Shown: positions 33,405-42,949 of the stretch, piece by piece
How the letters are laid out: each line of letters begins with the position of its first letter
Position numbering within the stretch: position 1 is the first letter of the stretch
Source: JBBQDZ01 sp038237515
GTDB lineage: Bacteria > Actinomycetota > Thermoleophilia > Gaiellales > Gaiellaceae
Length of the DNA stretch: 64,000 nucleotides
Reading direction: 5' to 3'
Assembly (NCBI GenBank): GCA_038237515.1
Contig: JBBRYP010000005.1
Span: forward strand, 1-64,000
The notes under the pieces: model-generated
Seen by the model: only the letters and a program-made list of their open reading frames with translations
What the model was told of the DNA's origin: nothing
Databases searched by the model: none
Position numbers and translations under genes: made by a program

Positions 33405-34010
33405 CTACCCCTCTGCTTCCCGACCTCCGTCGCCCTGCGCGGGTCCGCGACCAAGCCAGCGCCGCCGTGGGCGAGGCTGGAGCGGCTCGAGCCGGATCCG
33501 CTCCCGTCGGCTCGGCGCGTGGAAGGCGAGGGCCTCCGCGGGTCTGGCGACGGCCGCCTCGGCGCTCGAAGCGTCGCCGACCCGCGTGGGCTGTGCAGCA
33601 GCTACCTCGTCGGCGGCACGGTCGCCGAGCACCTCCGTCGCGCCGTCGGCGGGCGCTGCCGCAGGCTGCGCAAACTCGAAGTCATAGTCGCCCGCCGGCG
33701 CAGGTGAGAGCTCCGTGAATGCGACGTCCGTGCCAGGTGCCGGAGGCGGCGCGTACTCCGGCGCCAATGGGTACTCGGGCGCCGACGCCGTCGGCAGCTC
33801 GACCATTCCCGCGGCGACGGGTCCGGCGGCGACGACGGCCCTCGGCCGAGCCCGCCACGCCATGAGCTCGACCAGGACTTGGAGCAGCCAGCCGACAGCC
33901 ATGACGAGGACGATCAGCCACGGGTCGAGATCCGCTATCGCCACGCCGACGGCGAGCAGGATCAAGAAGCTCGCCTCGACTGCGAATCTCGGCCCCGAGC
34001 CTTCAGGCAT
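33405..34010 (-). CDS. Two-helix membrane protein (tandem family member 1)
   Basis: A 201 aa unrecognised protein and the shortest of the three paralogues. RFAVEASFLILLAVGVAIAD and LIVLVMAVGWLLQVLVEL form two membrane helices at about 8-52, followed by an Ala/Pro-rich, acidic linker and a basic C-terminus containing RERIRLEPLQPRPRRRWLG, which parallels RQPLKL in member 2. It lies 10 nt after the coiled-coil gene and is probably co-transcribed with it. Confidence 0.7.
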   Translation of the reverse strand: MPEGSGPRFAVEASFLILLAVGVAIADLDPWLIVLVMAVGWLLQVLVELMAWRARPRAVVAAGPVAAGMVELPTASAPEYPLAPEYAPPPAPGTDVAFTELSPAPAGDYDFEFAQPAAAPADGATEVLGDRAADEVAAAQPTRVGDASSAEAAVARPAEALAFHAPSRRERIRLEPLQPRPRRRWLGRGPAQGDGGREAEG

Positions 34011-34019
34011 CGGCAGCGA

Positions 34020-35030
34020 TTACTCCTCGTCGGCGCTCGGAGCGTTACTGGCGGCCTCGCGGGCCTCGCCCGCGGCGGCCGCATCGTCCTCGACCGCGGA
34101 CGCCTTGCCGGAGAGGGGCGCCTTCGTCGCACCCTGCTCCGCGTCGGGCAAGCGGTTCTCCGGATCGGGCGAATCGTCCGCCGCCTCTGCGTCAGCCGCC
34201 TCTGCGGCGGGCTCCGGACCCGGCTCGGTCTCGGGCGCCGCTTGCAGGACCGGCGTAGCGCTTGCCTCCTGGGAGAGGGCTTGCACAGTCGGGGGGCCGG
34301 CCCTGCCTGTGTCAGCCTCGGCCGAGCGGACGATCGCGTCGACGACGCGGGACATCACGTCCGCGTCCAGGCCGGCGGCCGAGAGGAGCTGCTCCGCCCC
34401 GTGCTGTGCCCTCGTCATCACGGCCGATGCCTGGGCCCGAGCCCATTCCAGGGTCTGCTCGACCTCGGCTCGGGCGGAGTTGGTGAGCTCGGTCGCCTGG
34501 TGCCGGGACTGCTCGAGAAGGCGGGCACCTCGCGCCTCGGCTTCCTGGAGCTCGCGTGTGGCATCGCGGTTCGCAGCCGCGAGCAGCTCGCGCGCCTCGG
34601 TGCGGGCCTTCCCCAGCATCTCGGCCCGCTGCCGCTCGCTCTCCTGCCGATAGCGCTCGACCTCGTCGTCGCGTGCCTTCACCTCGCGCTGCTTCGTTCG
34701 GATCGACTCCTCCGCGCGCCGGAGCTGAGAGGCCGACGCGTTCTGGGCGTCCCGCTCGAGTTGGTCGGCGAACTCTGCCGCGGCCCGGATGAGGTGCAGC
34801 GCGTCCATTCGCACGGCGTGGCCGGAAGGTTCGAGTCGCGCAGCGCCGCCGGCGGCCTGGAGCACTCGCAGCTGCGCCTGCAGCTGGAGCGTGTGCCGGC
34901 GATAGGCGTCGAGAGCCTCCCGCACGCGGTCCTGGTCGTATCCCTGCGCAGCGATCGGCAGGTCCTCGACGCGGGGCAGTGAGGTCAGCCCGGTAGGGCC
35001 GACCGCTCGTCCGGGTTCTTGTGTCGCCAT
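34020..35030 (-). CDS. DivIVA-like coiled-coil protein
   Basis: A 336 aa protein. The N-terminus (LPIAAQGYDQDRVREALDAYRRH near 24-46) has the shape of the DivIVA/GpsB membrane-curvature domain. A long coiled coil runs from about 50 to 230, rich in Glu, Arg, Gln and Ala. The tail from 235 on is acidic, Ala/Glu/Pro-rich and probably disordered. DivIVA proteins mark poles and septa and recruit envelope synthesis. An AGGAG-type ribosome site precedes the ATG at 35030. It heads a run of envelope genes down to the RlpA-like gene. Confidence 0.75.
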   Translation of the reverse strand: MATQEPGRAVGPTGLTSLPRVEDLPIAAQGYDQDRVREALDAYRRHTLQLQAQLRVLQAAGGAARLEPSGHAVRMDALHLIRAAAEFADQLERDAQNASASQLRRAEESIRTKQREVKARDDEVERYRQESERQRAEMLGKARTEARELLAAANRDATRELQEAEARGARLLEQSRHQATELTNSARAEVEQTLEWARAQASAVMTRAQHGAEQLLSAAGLDADVMSRVVDAIVRSAEADTGRAGPPTVQALSQEASATPVLQAAPETEPGPEPAAEAADAEAADDSPDPENRLPDAEQGATKAPLSGKASAVEDDAAAAGEAREAASNAPSADEE

Positions 35031-35083
35031 GGTCTTGCGCCTCCTAGGGGTGCTCCCGACGCCGATTATGCCGCTTTCGTCGG

Positions 35084-36841
35084 CTACCCCGTCGATGCTC
35101 GACCCTCCTTCGGCTGTGCCGGCCGGACCCCCAGCTCGGCGAGCTGGGCGGGCGTCACGTCGGTCGGCGCGCCGGTCATCAGGTCGACCCCCGCCTGATT
35201 CTTCGGAAACGCTTGTGTGTCGCGGATGAAAGGCTCGTCGAGGAGCGCCATCGAGAGCCGGTCGATCCCCGACGCGATCCCGCCGTGCGGGGGTGCTCCC
35301 ATCGTCAGCGCGTCGAGCAGGAAGCCGAACCGCGACCGCTGCTCCGCGGGCGAGATCTTCAGGAAGTCGAAGATCTTCGCCTGCAGGCCCTGCTCGTGGA
35401 TGCGGAAGGAACCTCCGGCGAGCTCGAGGCCGTTGCCGACGAGGTCGTAGGCGACCGCGCGAGCGCTTCCCGGGTCGGTGTCGAGCAGCGCGATCCCCTC
35501 GTCGTTCGGCCGGGTGAAGGGATGATGCTCCGCCGCCCAGCGGCCCTCCTCCTCGTCCCATCGCAGGAGCGGCATGTCCGTGATCCACGCGAACCGCCAC
35601 GCCGAGCGGTCGACGAGCTCGAGCTCGCGACCGAGGTGGAGGCGGAGGAGCCCCAGCACCTTCGAGACGAGCCGGGGCTCGCCCGCCGCGAAGAGCGCGG
35701 TCGTGCCGGGCTTGCGCAACGCCGCCAGCTCCTGTTCCGAGAGGAACTTCGCGATCGGCGAGGCGAGCTCGCCGTTCTCGCGGAAGACGACGTAGGCGAG
35801 GCCCTTCGCCCCCCACGAACGCGCCATCTCCTCGAGCTTGTCGATCTCCGAACGCGACAGCTCCCGCGGGACTCTCAGGTAACGGACCGTCGGCGCCTGC
35901 GCGAAAACGCCGAACTGCGACTCGCGCGTCAGCGCCGTCGCGTCCTCGATCTCGAGCCCGAAGCGAAGGTCCGGCTTGTCGGTCCCGAACCGTCGGTCGG
36001 CCTCGTCGAAGGGCATCCGCGGAAACGGGATCCGAAGCTCGACGCCGATGCACTCCCGCCAGACCCGCTCGACGATCCGCTCCATCAGGCCGAAGAGGAA
36101 CTCCTGGTCGGGGAACGCCATCTCCACGTCGAGCTGGGTCAGCTCCTGGAGGCGGTCGGCGCGAAGGTCCTCGTCGCGGAAGCAGCGGGCGATCTGGTAG
36201 TAGCGCTCGAAGCCGGAGATCACGAGCAGCTGCTTCGCGATCTGCGGTGACTGGGGCAGGGCGAAGAAGCGGCCGGGCTGAAGGCGCGTCGGGACGAGGA
36301 AGTCCCGCGCTCCCTCGGGAGTCGGCTTCCACATCACCGGCGTCTCGATGTCGATGAAACCGGCCGCCTCCATCTCGGCTCGGATCACGGCCACCATCCG
36401 AGCGCGCGTCCGGATGTTGCGCTGAAGCCGCGCGCGCCGCAGGTCGAGCCAGCGGTAGCGGAACCGGAGTGCCTCGTCCACCCCCTCGTCGTCGAGTTGG
36501 AACGGCAGCGGCGTTGAGGTCGAGAGCACCTCGACGGTGTCGATCTGAAGCTCGACCTCACCTGTAAGTAGAGCCTGGTTGACGGCTGCCGGGTCGCGGA
36601 GCGTGATCTCGCCCTCCGCCCGCAGCACGGACTCGGTGCGGACGCCGTGAGCGATCTCGGCTGCGGCCGGTGAGCGTTCCGGGTTCACCACGAGCTGGCA
36701 GAGCCCTGTCTCATCGCGGAGATCGATGAAGACGAGGCCACCATGATCGCGCCGGCGGGCCGCCCAGCCGGCGAGGGTGATGCGGCGACCCGCATGCTCG
36801 GGGCGCGGCTCGCCGCAGCGCAGGTCGCGCCAGGCCGTCAC
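35084..36841 (-). CDS. aspS: Aspartyl-tRNA synthetase
   Basis: Class II synthetase charging tRNA-Asp (perhaps tRNA-Asn too). 585 aa, the bacterial type. N-terminal OB-fold anticodon domain (GWAARRRDHGGLVFIDLRDETG), then motif 2 FERYYQIARCFRDEDLRADR, the bacterial GAD insertion (about 280-420) and motif 3 GGIASGIDRLSMALL. The ATG at 36841 overlaps the hisS stop as ATGA. Discriminating or not cannot be decided from the motifs seen. Confidence 0.96.
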   Translation of the reverse strand: MTAWRDLRCGEPRPEHAGRRITLAGWAARRRDHGGLVFIDLRDETGLCQLVVNPERSPAAAEIAHGVRTESVLRAEGEITLRDPAAVNQALLTGEVELQIDTVEVLSTSTPLPFQLDDEGVDEALRFRYRWLDLRRARLQRNIRTRARMVAVIRAEMEAAGFIDIETPVMWKPTPEGARDFLVPTRLQPGRFFALPQSPQIAKQLLVISGFERYYQIARCFRDEDLRADRLQELTQLDVEMAFPDQEFLFGLMERIVERVWRECIGVELRIPFPRMPFDEADRRFGTDKPDLRFGLEIEDATALTRESQFGVFAQAPTVRYLRVPRELSRSEIDKLEEMARSWGAKGLAYVVFRENGELASPIAKFLSEQELAALRKPGTTALFAAGEPRLVSKVLGLLRLHLGRELELVDRSAWRFAWITDMPLLRWDEEEGRWAAEHHPFTRPNDEGIALLDTDPGSARAVAYDLVGNGLELAGGSFRIHEQGLQAKIFDFLKISPAEQRSRFGFLLDALTMGAPPHGGIASGIDRLSMALLDEPFIRDTQAFPKNQAGVDLMTGAPTDVTPAQLAELGVRPAQPKEGRASTG

Positions 36842-38067
36842 AGCGCCGCCACAGCCTCCTCGACGGACGCGAACTCGGCGTCGGCGGCACCCTGGCGGCG
36901 AAGCTCGGCGCCCCGCTCGCGCACCACGATCACGGCTCGAGCTCCCAGCCGCGTCCCCTGTGTCTGCTGCCCCTTGAGCGAGCGGCCGGCATAGTCGGTC
37001 TCGCAGGCGAGCGAGCCGCGGCGAAGGTCGTTCAGGAGCGCCAGCACCGGTTCGCGCGCGACGCCGGGCTCGAAGGCGAAGAACACCTCCGGGGCGAGTT
37101 GCTCCACATCGACGCCCGCCGCCTCGAGCGCAAGTACGAGACGCTCGATTCCGGCTCCGAAGCCGATCGCGGGCGTTGCAGGGCCGCCGATCTCCTCGAC
37201 GAGGTAGTCGTAGCGTCCTCCGCCCATCAGGGCGTCCTGCGTACCGAGCTCGACGCTCTTGAACTCGAAGGTCGTGCGCGTGTAGTAGTCGAGTCCGCGC
37301 ACGAGGCTCGGAACGAGCTCGTAGGCGATCCCGAAAGCTTCGAGGAAGCCCCGGACGGCCGCGAAGTGAGCGGCGCAGGCAGCGCAGAGCGACTCGCCGA
37401 TCTTCGGTGCCCGGTCGAGGAAGGCGGCCACGTCCGGGTTCTTCGTGTCGAAGACGCGCAGCGGACTCGTCCGCGCCTTCGCGCGCGTGTCCTCATCGAG
37501 ATCCCTCTCGTGCTCGGAGAGCCACGCGCGCAGACGCTCGAGGTAGGCCGGGCGGCACGCGCGGTCGCCGATCGAGTTCAACTCGATGCGGTAGTTCCCG
37601 AGCCCGAGTCGCCGAAGGAGCTCGACGTAGAGCGCGACGAGCTCCGCGTCGACGGCGGGATCGTCCGCGCCGATCGCCTCGACAGACAGCTGCCGATGCT
37701 CGCGGTAGCGGCCCTTCTGCGGCTTGTCGTACCGGTAGGCGGGAGCGATCGTGAAGAGCTTCTGCGGCTGCGGCTCGCGGTGCAGACCGTGCTCGACGTA
37801 CGCGCGGCAGATCGGGGCGGTCGCTTCGGGGCGAAGCGTCAGGAGGCGGCCGCTGCGATCCTCGAACGTGTACATCTCCTTGCGCACGATGTCGGAGCCT
37901 TCGCCGGACGTGCGCTGAAAGAGCTCCGTCTCCTCGAACCCGGGGGTCAGGATCGGCCGGTACCCGTAGAGGCTGCAGACTTCCTCGGCCGTCCTGCGCA
38001 CGAGGTTCCAGAGCGGGAATTCGGAAGGGAGGACGTCGTGCGTGCCGCGCGGCGCCTGAAACCTCAC
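36838..38067 (-). CDS. hisS: Histidyl-tRNA synthetase
   Basis: Class II synthetase charging tRNA-His; 409 aa from GTG 38067, giving the usual start VRFQAPRGTHDVLP. Motif 2 is near 110 (YRYDKPQKGRYREHRQLSVEAIG), histidine-binding LVRGLDYYTRTTFEF near 255-269, motif 3 GFGAGIERLVLAL near 305-317, and a C-terminal anticodon domain. The GTG overlaps the metallo-hydrolase stop as GTGTGA. The longer open frame upstream lies inside that gene. Confidence 0.95.
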   Translation of the reverse strand: MRFQAPRGTHDVLPSEFPLWNLVRRTAEEVCSLYGYRPILTPGFEETELFQRTSGEGSDIVRKEMYTFEDRSGRLLTLRPEATAPICRAYVEHGLHREPQPQKLFTIAPAYRYDKPQKGRYREHRQLSVEAIGADDPAVDAELVALYVELLRRLGLGNYRIELNSIGDRACRPAYLERLRAWLSEHERDLDEDTRAKARTSPLRVFDTKNPDVAAFLDRAPKIGESLCAACAAHFAAVRGFLEAFGIAYELVPSLVRGLDYYTRTTFEFKSVELGTQDALMGGGRYDYLVEEIGGPATPAIGFGAGIERLVLALEAAGVDVEQLAPEVFFAFEPGVAREPVLALLNDLRRGSLACETDYAGRSLKGQQTQGTRLGARAVIVVRERGAELRRQGAADAEFASVEEAVAAL

Positions 38068-38759
38068 ACGCGCCTCTGGTCGACGCCGGCGTCTGCGAGA
38101 TCTCCCTGGCCCGCCGCGGCCTCCGACACGGCGGCGCGGAGCTCGGCGAGGAACGGGTTCCGGGCGAGCTCGGCGCCAAGGGTGGTCGGGGGGCCGTGGC
38201 CCGAGTAGACGATCGTCTCCGGAGGGAACCGCTCCATCAGCTGCCGGATCGACTCGAGGAGCGTCGCCCAGTCGGACATCGGCAGGTCGGTGCGGCCCAC
38301 CGAGCCGGCGAAGAGGACGTCGCCCGAGAAGAGGCATCCGTCCGCGTGGTAGGCGAGGTGCCCCGGCGAGTGGCCGGGCACGCGCAGCGTCTGGAACTGG
38401 ATCCCCGCGAGCTCGAGCGCTTCGTCGCCTGCGAGGCGGTGCTCGGCGCTGTAAGGGCGGACTCGGGCATCCGGATAGAAGTCGGCGGGAGCCTCGAGCA
38501 CCGGGGCCTCCTCCTGCGCCATGTACACCGGGGCGCCGGTCCCCTCTGCGAGGTCCGCGACGCCGCCGAGGTGATCCCAGTGGCAGTGCGTGATCAGGAT
38601 GGCGACGCACTTGGCACCGACCCTCGCAAGCTCGAGGCGGAGGTCGGTCGCCTGGCCTCCCGGATCGACCACCACGGCCTCCTGCGCCGCTCGCGATGCG
38701 CGGACGACATAGCCGTTCGTCCCGATCGGTCCCAGCTCGAATCGGTCGACGGCGAGCAT
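38064..38759 (-). CDS. MBL-fold metallo-hydrolase (glyoxalase II-like)
   Basis: A 231 aa two-metal hydrolase. ITHCHWDHLGG near residues 56-66 holds the HxHxDH ligands, with further His at GHSPGHLAYH near 130-139, an Asp in FSGDVLF, and the last His in YSGHGPPT. Substrate probably a thioester or similar; the glyoxalase II-like order is a family inference. It starts the hisS-aspS operon. TAGACT at 38766-38771 is 6 nt before the ATG. Confidence 0.9.
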   Translation of the reverse strand: MLAVDRFELGPIGTNGYVVRASRAAQEAVVVDPGGQATDLRLELARVGAKCVAILITHCHWDHLGGVADLAEGTGAPVYMAQEEAPVLEAPADFYPDARVRPYSAEHRLAGDEALELAGIQFQTLRVPGHSPGHLAYHADGCLFSGDVLFAGSVGRTDLPMSDWATLLESIRQLMERFPPETIVYSGHGPPTTLGAELARNPFLAELRAAVSEAAAGQGDLADAGVDQRRV

Positions 38760-38765
38760 GGATTG

Positions 38766-38771
38766 AGTCTA
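38766..38771 (-). promoter_or_regulatory. -10 box of the metallo-hydrolase-hisS-aspS operon
   Basis: TAGACT on the minus strand, 6 nt before the ATG at 38759. Confidence 0.5.
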
Positions 38772-38782
38772 ACGAGGGCGGG

Positions 38783-38788
38783 TAGAGA
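38783..38788 (+). promoter_or_regulatory. -10-like box of the cupin gene
   Basis: TAGAGA, 7 nt before the GTG at 38796; weaker match but at the window's standard distance. It lies 11 nt from the opposing -10 of the metallo-hydrolase gene. Confidence 0.35.
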
Positions 38789-38795
38789 CGCTTCC

Positions 38796-39146
38796 GTGCA
38801 GACCTGGAACCTGCTCGAGATCGAGACGGAGGGTGGCAGCCGCTCGCCCGTCGTCCTCTTCTCCGACGAGGGGGAGGCGCGCGGAGTGCTCATCCGCCTC
38901 GACCCCGGGCAGGAGCTCGGCGACCACGAGGTGAAGGAGCGCGCGGTGGTCGTCGTGATCGACGGGACGGCGCGGCTGGGCGACGCCGACGGAGAGATGG
39001 TCGACGCCCCGGCGGGCACGCTCGCGACCTTCTCGCCGGGCGAGCGCCACGTCGTGTCGAGTGACGAAGGCGCGCGGATCCTCCTCGTGCTCGCGCCCTG
39101 GCCCGGCGAGGGCCACTATCGCGGCGACGAGTCGAGGCGCGGCTAG
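38796..39146 (+). CDS. Cupin domain protein
   Basis: A 116 aa single cupin barrel. Typical features: the Gly-rich start ARGVLIRLDPGQELGDHEVKERAVVVVIDGTA and the second motif APAGTLATFSPGERHVVSSDE, but only one or two His ligands are present (DHEV, ERHVV), so metal binding is uncertain. The function is unknown. It is divergent from the metallo-hydrolase gene and convergent with the next gene, overlapping its stop by 4 bp. Confidence 0.75.
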   Translation: MQTWNLLEIETEGGSRSPVVLFSDEGEARGVLIRLDPGQELGDHEVKERAVVVVIDGTARLGDADGEMVDAPAGTLATFSPGERHVVSSDEGARILLVLAPWPGEGHYRGDESRRG

Positions 39147-39616
39147 CTGCGGCTGCCGCGCTGCCGGGTTCGAGGTGGCAGCGGATCGCCGATACGCTTT
39201 CGATACGAGCGGTACATGGCGCTGTCGAAGAAGTACATGAACGGCACGAGCAAAGCCGCGTAGAGGACCGCCAGAGCGAGCCGCGTGCCGATCGGCGGCG
39301 CGTGCTTGCCGATGCCGGTGACGACCACGATCAGGACCAGGAAAATCGGCGCCCGCTTCAGCGTCCGGTTCCACGACGGCGGCTTGACCGCGCGCGGCGG
39401 GCGGGCGTCTCTCGCACCCGCGGCGGTCTTGCCACCGGCCGTCTTCGAGGCTGTCGTCGCCTTCCCGGCGACGCCCTTGGCGCCGTCGTTCCGAGTCATG
39501 TTCCGCTCGGCGGTTTCCGCCACCTCGACCTCGCGGCCCTCCCCGTCGACGTAGACGTACTCGTACTCGTGGCGGCGAACCTTGTCGCGCCGCCGGCGCT
39601 GCTTCCTAGTCGGCAT
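39143..39616 (-). CDS. Small basic membrane protein of unknown function
   Basis: A 157 aa protein with a strongly basic N-terminus (MPTRKQRRRRDKVRRHEYEY), a Lys/Ala/Thr-rich linker, and two membrane helices near 89-104 (APIFLVLIVVVTGIG) and 112-130 (LALAVLYAALLVPFMYFF). The C-terminus is again basic. No family recognised. A TAGGCT hexamer lies 8 nt before the ATG at 39616. It is a single gene, tail-to-tail with the cupin. Confidence 0.65.
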   Translation of the reverse strand: MPTRKQRRRRDKVRRHEYEYVYVDGEGREVEVAETAERNMTRNDGAKGVAGKATTASKTAGGKTAAGARDARPPRAVKPPSWNRTLKRAPIFLVLIVVVTGIGKHAPPIGTRLALAVLYAALLVPFMYFFDSAMYRSYRKRIGDPLPPRTRQRGSRS

Positions 39617-39710
39617 CGGCGTCTAGCCTAGTGATGTGTCGGGTGACGTTGCGCGGCGGGCGTTGCCGGTTCCATCACTTGCTCCGGGGCACCGGGCACC
39701 GGGGCGGGCG

Positions 39711-40913
39711 TCACCCGGCGGCGGTCAGCGTCTCCGCGACCACGCGGTGCCCGAGGTGGTAGGCGAGGTACCGCCAGTCCGGAGCGTCGAGTAGAACGAG
39801 ATCGGCGTCGTAGCCCGGTGCGAGGCGGCCCTTTCGGTCGCCGAGCGCCAGGACCTGCGCGGCGTTGACGGTGCACGCCGAGAGGGCCTCGGCGGGCAAT
39901 AGGCCGAGTTGGGTGCAGGCGAGCGAGCAGACGAGCGGCAGGCTCTCGCAAAACGCGCTCCCGGGGTTGAAGTCGGTCGCGAGCGCGATCGCGGCTCCGG
40001 CGTCGACGAGCGCACGCGCCGGCGGCATCGGTCGCCCGAGGAACAATGCGCTCGCCGGCAGAAGCACGCCCACCGCCTCGCTCGCCGCAAGAGCGCGCAC
40101 CCCGTCCTGTCCCGTCGCCTCGAGGTGGTCGACGGAGCGGGCCGCGAGCTCCACCGCCAGGCCGATCGCCCCGCTCTCGGTGAACTGGTCGCCGTGCAGG
40201 CGCAGCGCCAGGCCGTGCGCCCGGCACGCGAGAAGATACCTGCGGGCCTGCGCGGCGTCGAAGGCACCGCGTTCCAGGAAGACGTCCGCCGCCTGCGCGA
40301 GGCTCGCGGCCTCGGGCAGCACCTCGCGCAGCGCGAAGTCGAGATAGGCGTCCCGATCGTCGAAATCGGGCGGCAGCGCGTGCGCGCCCAGCCAGGTCGC
40401 GACCCCGCCGACCTTCCGGATCGCGCGCAGCTGCGCCAGCTCGGTCTCGCGATCGAGTCCATAGCCCGACTTCGCCTCGAAGGACGTGGTGCCTGCGGCG
40501 AGCATCCACCGGCGGTGCTCTCGCAGCCGCTCGAGTAGCTCGGACTCCGTTGCGGCGCGCGTGGCACGGACGGTGGAGAGGATGCCACCGCCCGCCGCGT
40601 GCAGCTCCTCGTAGGTCGCCCCGCCCGAACGGAGCGCGAACTCCTCGACGCGGTCGCCCGCGAAGCACGCGTGGGTGTGGCAGTCGACGAGCCCGGGAAT
40701 CGCGCAGCGGCCGCGGCCGTCGAGCTCCTCGACCTCTCCCTCGAGCCTGCCGAGGTCGCGCATCCTTCCTACCGCCGCGATCCGCCCGTTCTCGCACAGG
40801 ACGTACGCGTCCGCGATCACCTCCACCTGCCCGAGGGCGCCTCCGCGAAGGGGCGCTGCGATTCCCGCCGGCGTCGCGAGCTGCTCGAGGTCGCGGACGA
40901 GCAGGCGGGTCAC
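39711..40913 (-). CDS. hutI: Imidazolonepropionase
   Basis: Third enzyme of histidine degradation, hydrolysing 4-imidazolone-5-propionate to N-formimino-glutamate. 400 aa of the amidohydrolase superfamily. Ligands include GLVDCHTHACFAG near residue 74-86, a further His in ALRLHGDQF near 240, and Asp in ALATDFNPGSAF near 315. GTG start at 40913; TACGGT at 40921-40926 lies 7 nt before it, so hutI may have its own promoter despite following hutU by 36 nt. Confidence 0.94.
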   Translation of the reverse strand: MTRLLVRDLEQLATPAGIAAPLRGGALGQVEVIADAYVLCENGRIAAVGRMRDLGRLEGEVEELDGRGRCAIPGLVDCHTHACFAGDRVEEFALRSGGATYEELHAAGGGILSTVRATRAATESELLERLREHRRWMLAAGTTSFEAKSGYGLDRETELAQLRAIRKVGGVATWLGAHALPPDFDDRDAYLDFALREVLPEAASLAQAADVFLERGAFDAAQARRYLLACRAHGLALRLHGDQFTESGAIGLAVELAARSVDHLEATGQDGVRALAASEAVGVLLPASALFLGRPMPPARALVDAGAAIALATDFNPGSAFCESLPLVCSLACTQLGLLPAEALSACTVNAAQVLALGDRKGRLAPGYDADLVLLDAPDWRYLAYHLGHRVVAETLTAAG

Positions 40914-40920
40914 GCGCGGG

Positions 40921-40926
40921 ACCGTA
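40921..40926 (-). promoter_or_regulatory. -10 box of hutI
   Basis: TACGGT on the minus strand, 7 nt before the GTG at 40913. Confidence 0.45.
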
Positions 40927-40949
40927 CGTGCTCCCGTACGCGAGCGGAG

Positions 40950-42673
<1,724 letters not shown>

Positions 42674-42677
<4 letters not shown>

Positions 42678-42949
42678 CGCGAGCGGCGCTGCTCGGCAAG
42701 GCGCGTCCGCCACTTCCACCAGCTGAACGCGGTCGCGAGGACGAAGAACACGCACGCGACCGTGAGCGCACCGAACCGGCCGATCGCGCCGAAGAGGCCG
42801 CCGCGCGAGGAGCCCCGCGGCAGCAGCGGCCCCCCGGTCGCCGCTGTGAACGCGATCAGGAGGATGGCGAAGCTGCCGTAGACGAGGGCGCTGTCGCGGT
42901 AGGGATGCTTCGGGATCCTCTCCTCCCGCTGCCAGCGAAGGCGCCTCAC
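42674..42949 (-). CDS. Small two-helix membrane protein inside the hut cluster
   Basis: A 91 aa protein. VRRLRWQREERIPKHPYRD starts it, then two membrane helices near 22-37 (ALVYGSFAILLIAFTAA) and 58-75 (FGALTVACVFFVLATAFSWW), with a basic C-terminus. No family recognised. Its GTG overlaps the hutH stop (GTGA) and its stop overlaps the hutU ATG (ATGA), so it is fully translationally coupled on both sides and must be made with the two enzymes. A transporter-accessory or membrane-anchoring role is a guess. Confidence 0.75.
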
